Shown: piece after piece, positions 60,528-64,000 of the stretch | Position numbering within the stretch: the first letter of the stretch is position 1 | Layout: the number at the start of each line of letters is the position of its first letter | Source of the DNA: Streptomyces griseus | GTDB taxonomy: Bacteria; Actinomycetota; Actinomycetes; Streptomycetales; Streptomycetaceae | DNA: 64,000 nucleotides | Assembly (NCBI RefSeq): GCF_900460065.1 | Contig: NZ_UAVD01000026.1 | Span: forward strand, 1-64,000 | Reading direction: 5' to 3' | Program-made: the position numbers and the translations under genes | The notes under the pieces: generated by a model | The model's database searches: none | The model's input: only the letters and a program-made list of their open reading frames with translations | What the model was told of the DNA's origin: nothing

Positions 60528-60959
60528 GTGGGTGACGGGGCAGCTCTGGCGGATCGGATAGCCGAGCGCCGGGCCGGGGTCGGTGATCCGCGGGCCTTGG
60601 TGGGTGAGCTGCGGCGGGTCCTCGTGCTGGTGCCGTTCGACCGTGGTGGGCTGTGGACCGCCGAGTTCGGGGGGATCCGGTGGGTGTGCGGGTTCACCGA
60701 TGAGGCGGCGTTGGCCCGGTTCGCGGCGGAGCGGGCTGTGGTGGAGGGGGCCGGGGCCGCCTCGCGGAGTTGGGAGTATGCCGTGTTCCGGGGGGCTCGG
60801 TTGCTGGATGAGGTCATCCCGGCCATGGGGGTGCCGGCCGGCGTCGCGGTGAACGTGGCCGACCCGGACGGGTCGATGCTGTTTCCGCCGGTGGTGGGGA
60901 TCGTGCCGGATGCTGTCGCCGTCGACGCGGACGTCCCGGGCGGGGGGCAGCAGCGGTGA
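60528..60959 (+). CDS. SseB-like N-terminal domain protein
   Basis: 143 residues from GTG with GGGGAGG about 7 nt upstream; the GTG at 60492 has no ribosome site. The core (LVPFDRGGLWTAEFGGIRWV, GFTDEAALARFAAER, AGVAVNVADPDGSMLFPP) is the SseB N-terminal fold often found beside type VII secretion and polymorphic-toxin genes. Its last codon overlaps the next gene as GTGA. Confidence 0.75.
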   Translation: MGDGAALADRIAERRAGVGDPRALVGELRRVLVLVPFDRGGLWTAEFGGIRWVCGFTDEAALARFAAERAVVEGAGAASRSWEYAVFRGARLLDEVIPAMGVPAGVAVNVADPDGSMLFPPVVGIVPDAVAVDADVPGGGQQR

Positions 60960-61603
60960 GCGGTACGGGGGCGGAAGACCTCAACGTCGATCCGGTCAGT
61001 GTTCAGCAGATCACCAGCGGGCTGCGTGAGGCCGTTGCCGAGTTGAGGGAGATCGGTACCGGTACTGGCGCCGTGCTCGGCAAGGGGCTCTCGGACCTGT
61101 CGATGACCGGGATGGAAGCCGGTCACCACGGGCTGTCGGTGGACTTCGAGGACTTCTGCGAGCGGTGGGAGTGGGGCGTCCGCGCGCTGGTCCAGGACGC
61201 CAACGCCATCGCGGCGAAGCTGGGGCTCGCGGCGGGGATCGTGTGGGAGGAAGACCAGTACGTCCACGGGACGTTCAAGATCGCCGTGAACGCGGGCGTG
61301 GGGAATCCGCATGCGTCCGAGGACGAGATCGTCAAGCAGGACTGGGGCGATGTGTTCACTCCGGACTACCTGAGTCCGGATTACAGCCGCGAGTCGTTCG
61401 ACCGGACTGCCGACGAGGCCGGTCAGACCTGGAAGGACACCGGGCGGGCGCTCGTCACCGAGGGGAACGGAGGACGTCAGGCGGACCAGCTGAACGAGAT
61501 GTTCGGCCTGGACCAGGACACGTTCGACCGGTCCGTGGACGAGGCGTTCGGGCCTTCACCGGAGGAGCGGGCGGGACAGCAGGGGCAGGACGGGGGGAAC
61601 TAG
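60956..61603 (+). CDS. EspC/WXG100-like secreted protein
   Basis: 215 residues from a coupled GTG. The first 100 residues are a helical hairpin with a WEWG in place of WXG (SVQQITSGLREAVAELREIG ... FCERWEWGVRALVQDANAIA), as in type VII secretion substrates. The rest is acidic and probably disordered. It sits directly before the RHS protein and likely helps its export. Confidence 0.75.
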   Translation: MSGTGAEDLNVDPVSVQQITSGLREAVAELREIGTGTGAVLGKGLSDLSMTGMEAGHHGLSVDFEDFCERWEWGVRALVQDANAIAAKLGLAAGIVWEEDQYVHGTFKIAVNAGVGNPHASEDEIVKQDWGDVFTPDYLSPDYSRESFDRTADEAGQTWKDTGRALVTEGNGGRQADQLNEMFGLDQDTFDRSVDEAFGPSPEERAGQQGQDGGN

Positions 61604-61606
61604 GTC

Positions 61607-64000
61607 ATGGGGATCGGGGATTTCGTCCGGGACATCACGCCCGACGTCGTCGAGGACACGGTCGAGGACGGTGTCGAGTGGGTCGGTGACCGGGTCGAGG
61701 ACGCCGGGAACTGGACCGGCGACCGGCTGGAGGACGCCGGCTGGGAGTCCGGGGCGGACTGGGTCCGGGAGAAGTCCCGGTCCGTCGCGAACCGGATGGG
61801 TGCCGAGGTCGACGAAATGGACCTCGGGCAGACCGAGGACAAGAGCAAGCTCATCTACGGCAGCCCGTCCGAGATCCGTTCCACCGCTACCCACCTGCGC
61901 AAGCTCCAAGGCGCGTTCGACAAGGTCGGCGGTGGGCTCAAGGGAGTCGATGCCTCTGCACTCAAGGGCCAGGCGGCGGACGCCTTCCGATCATCGGTGT
62001 CGGTCGAGCCGCCCAAGTGGTTCAAGGCCGCCGACGCCTTCGAGAAGGCGGCCGCCGCGCTCGACGCCTTCGCGGGGACCGTGGAGTGGGCCCAGGGGCA
62101 GGCGCAGACCGCGATCGACAAGTGGAAGGCCGGGACCAAGGCGTCGGAGGAGGCCCGGGACGCGTACAACGAGAAGACGACCACGTACAACAAGGCCGTC
62201 GACGCCTACAACGCCAAACCCGCCGACGAGCGCGACCCCTCCACCCTGCCGTCCAAGCCGGGCACCTTCAGCGATCCGGGCACCGGGCGGATGAAGGAAG
62301 CCCAGGAGTTGCTCGCCGAGGCACGCAAACAGCGCAACACCGCCGCCGAGACTGCCCGCAAGGCCGTGACCGCGGCCCGGGACGCCGCCCCTCAGAAGCC
62401 GCGCTACGCCGAGCAGGCCACGGACGGGCTCGCCGAGTACCAGGTGATCAAGACCCATCTCGCGGGCGGCGTCGTCAAGGGCGCGGCGGGCATCCTGACC
62501 TTCGCGCGCAGCGTCAACCCGATGGATCTGTACAACATCACCCACCCCGCCGAGTACGGGCTCGCGCTCAACAACACCGCCGCCGGGCTCGTCCGGGTCG
62601 CCAACGACCCCTGGGGCACCGGCAAGCAGATGGTCAGCGACTTCATGAGGGACCCGGCCGAAGGATTCGGCCGGCTTCTCCCCGACGCCGCCCTCACGCT
62701 TGCCACCGGCGGCGCCGGGGCGGGCGTCAAGGGTGCCCGGGTGGTGAAGGAGGCCGCCGACATCGCCTCCGACGCCCGCAAGCTGGAGAACCGCTCACCC
62801 GAAGGAACCCACAACCGACCCGACAGCGAGCGCGCCAGCGGGGACACCGACCCCGTCGACCTCGCCTCCGGTCGCATGTTCCTCCCCCAGACCGATGTGG
62901 TGCTCCCCGGTGTACTGCCCCTGACGTTCACGCGCCGCTTCGAGTCCGGGTACACCGTGGGACGCTTCTTCGGCCCCTCCTGGTCCTCCACCGTCGACGA
63001 GCGCCTGGAGGTCGATGCCGGCGGAGTCATCCACGTCACCGACGACGGGCTGCTGGTCACCTACCCGCACCCCGTGCCGGGGACGACCACGCTGCCGGAC
63101 TCCGGGACCTCACGGAGCACCCTGAGCCGCGACGAGGCCGGCGACTACACCCTCACCGACCCCGACAACCGTCTGACCAAGCACTTCGCCGCCCCTCACG
63201 GGGCAGAGCCCGGTCAGGACGGAACCGCCTGGCTCATCCAGATCGGCGACCGTAACAGCAACACCATCAGCTTCGATCGGGCCGACGACGGCACACCGCT
63301 GGCGCTGGTACATTCCGCCGGCTACCACCTCGTCCTGGCCACCGTCGAAGCGCGGGTCACCGGGGTGTCCCTTCGGGACAAGGACGGGGCGGCGCTCCCC
63401 GTCAGGTCCTACGGCTACACAGAGGGCAACCTCACGACCGTCACCAAGCCCTCCGGCGCCACCCTCACGTTCACGTACGACGACCACCGCCGGATCACGG
63501 CCTGGATCGACTCCAACCGTCGTCGCTACGACTATGCATACGACGACCGCGACCGCGTCATCGCTGAAGGCGGCGAGCACGGGCATCTGCAGGTCGTCAT
63601 CGATTACAGCGAACCGGATCCGGCCACCGGCCACCGCGTGACCATGCTGACCAACGTGCAGGGGCACACCACCCGCTACTTCATCGACGGCCACTGCCGC
63701 GTCGTGGCCTCCACGGACCCGCTCGGGCACACCACCCGCTTCGCGTACGACACGCACGGCAATCTGGTGTCCCGTACCGATCCGCTGGGCCGTACCACCT
63801 CCTTCGTCCATAACAGCGAAGGGCGCCTCACCACCGTCGTCCGCCCCGACGGCAGCGAACACCACAGCGAGCGGGACGCGACGGGCTTTCGGTCCACCTA
63901 CACCCTTGCGGACGGCACCCGTTGGCAACAGCAGTTCGACGACCGAGGCAACCGCGTCGCGCTCACCGGCCCGTCCGGTCACACCACGCGCTACTCGTAC
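61607..64000 (+). CDS. RHS-repeat polymorphic toxin (runs off window)
   Basis: At least 798 residues, with no stop before the window end. N-terminal EDTVEDGVEWVGDRVEDAG repeat, then a WXG-like/coiled-coil pretoxin (about 90-240), a hydrophobic stretch (about 285-370), a DUF6531 opening (DPVDLASGRMFLPQTDVVLP, FTRRFESGY; about 415-450) and then many RHS/YD repeats (FTYDDHRRITAWIDSNRRRY, DPLGHTTRFAYDTHGNLV, DPLGRTTSF). The C-terminal toxin domain and immunity gene lie beyond 64000. Exported by a type VII-like route, by inference from the two genes before it. Confidence 0.92.
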   Translation, partial: MGIGDFVRDITPDVVEDTVEDGVEWVGDRVEDAGNWTGDRLEDAGWESGADWVREKSRSVANRMGAEVDEMDLGQTEDKSKLIYGSPSEIRSTATHLRKLQGAFDKVGGGLKGVDASALKGQAADAFRSSVSVEPPKWFKAADAFEKAAAALDAFAGTVEWAQGQAQTAIDKWKAGTKASEEARDAYNEKTTTYNKAVDAYNAKPADERDPSTLPSKPGTFSDPGTGRMKEAQELLAEARKQRNTAAETARKAVTAARDAAPQKPRYAEQATDGLAEYQVIKTHLAGGVVKGAAGILTFARSVNPMDLYNITHPAEYGLALNNTAAGLVRVANDPWGTGKQMVSDFMRDPAEGFGRLLPDAALTLATGGAGAGVKGARVVKEAADIASDARKLENRSPEGTHNRPDSERASGDTDPVDLASGRMFLPQTDVVLPGVLPLTFTRRFESGYTVGRFFGPSWSSTVDERLEVDAGGVIHVTDDGLLVTYPHPVPGTTTLPDSGTSRSTLSRDEAGDYTLTDPDNRLTKHFAAPHGAEPGQDGTAWLIQIGDRNSNTISFDRADDGTPLALVHSAGYHLVLATVEARVTGVSLRDKDGAALPVRSYGYTEGNLTTVTKPSGATLTFTYDDHRRITAWIDSNRRRYDYAYDDRDRVIAEGGEHGHLQVVIDYSEPDPATGHRVTMLTNVQGHTTRYFIDGHCRVVASTDPLGHTTRFAYDTHGNLVSRTDPLGRTTSFVHNSEGRLTTVVRPDGSEHHSERDATGFRSTYTLADGTRWQQQFDDRGNRVALTGPSGHTTRYSY

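Overview
The window is chromosomal DNA from a high-GC actinomycete, almost certainly a Streptomyces. The evidence is the strong G/C bias at codon third positions, GTG/TTG starts, GH19 chitinases with DasR-type operators, a Streptomyces-type parS site, HspR/HAIR control of the chaperone genes, and the order purA ... fbaA-pyrE ... clpB ... hspR-dnaJ-grpE-dnaK ... dcd, which recalls the central chromosome of the genus. All calls come from reading the sequence; no database search was run.

Layout. 1-5.1 kb: a very large trypsin-STAND-WD40 protein and its small trypsin-co-occurring partner. 5.4-7.7 kb: two secreted GH19 chitinases, each behind a paired dre-like operator. 7.7-10.6 kb: a divergent TetR/MFS efflux pair with an odd repeat-filled leader. 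10.6-17.3 kb: purA, a diacylglycerol-kinase-like gene, small proteins, a cytochrome P450 and a two-component system. 17.3-21.5 kb: an NmrA-like protein and the tryptophan-kynurenine genes (alpha/beta hydrolase, kynureninase, tryptophan 2,3-dioxygenase). 21.5-33.4 kb: housekeeping and transport genes (DUF3151, MFS, PatB-type lyase, fbaA, parS, pyrE, aldose epimerase, CoxG-like, spermidine-synthase-like, DUF2617, aminotransferase, YbjN). 33.5-43.8 kb: the HspR heat-shock regulon (clpB; dnaK-grpE-dnaJ-hspR), with a small regulator/exported-peptide cassette between its two parts. 43.9-51.8 kb: sugar transferase, EtfD-like iron-sulfur oxidoreductase, FG-GAP lipoprotein, Yip1-like protein, phosphoribosyltransferase, dcd and a zinc-ribbon protein.

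52.0-60.4 kb is an accessory island. An intact tRNA-Gly(CCC) gene is followed by four further copies of only its 3' half, at about 55.24, 56.10, 57.16 and 60.32 kb. All four are followed by a hairpin (imperfect at the third). This is the footprint of four successive site-specific integrations into one tRNA gene. No integrase remains. The cargo between scars is a STAND-like NTPase with TPR/Sel1-like repeats plus a 47-residue membrane peptide, a hypothetical protein, a VapBC-like toxin-antitoxin pair with a second broken vapC fragment, and a GAF-SpoIIE phosphatase. Past the last scar begins a polymorphic-toxin locus (SseB-like, EspC/WXG-like, and a giant DUF6531/RHS protein that runs off the window).

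How the parts work together: the chitinases and their operators form a chitin/N-acetylglucosamine-responsive unit; the kynurenine genes convert tryptophan to anthranilate; dnaK-grpE-dnaJ-hspR and clpB form one autoregulated stress regulon through HAIR sites; the tRNA island and the first locus hold the conflict-type genes and are the most promising places for undescribed biology.
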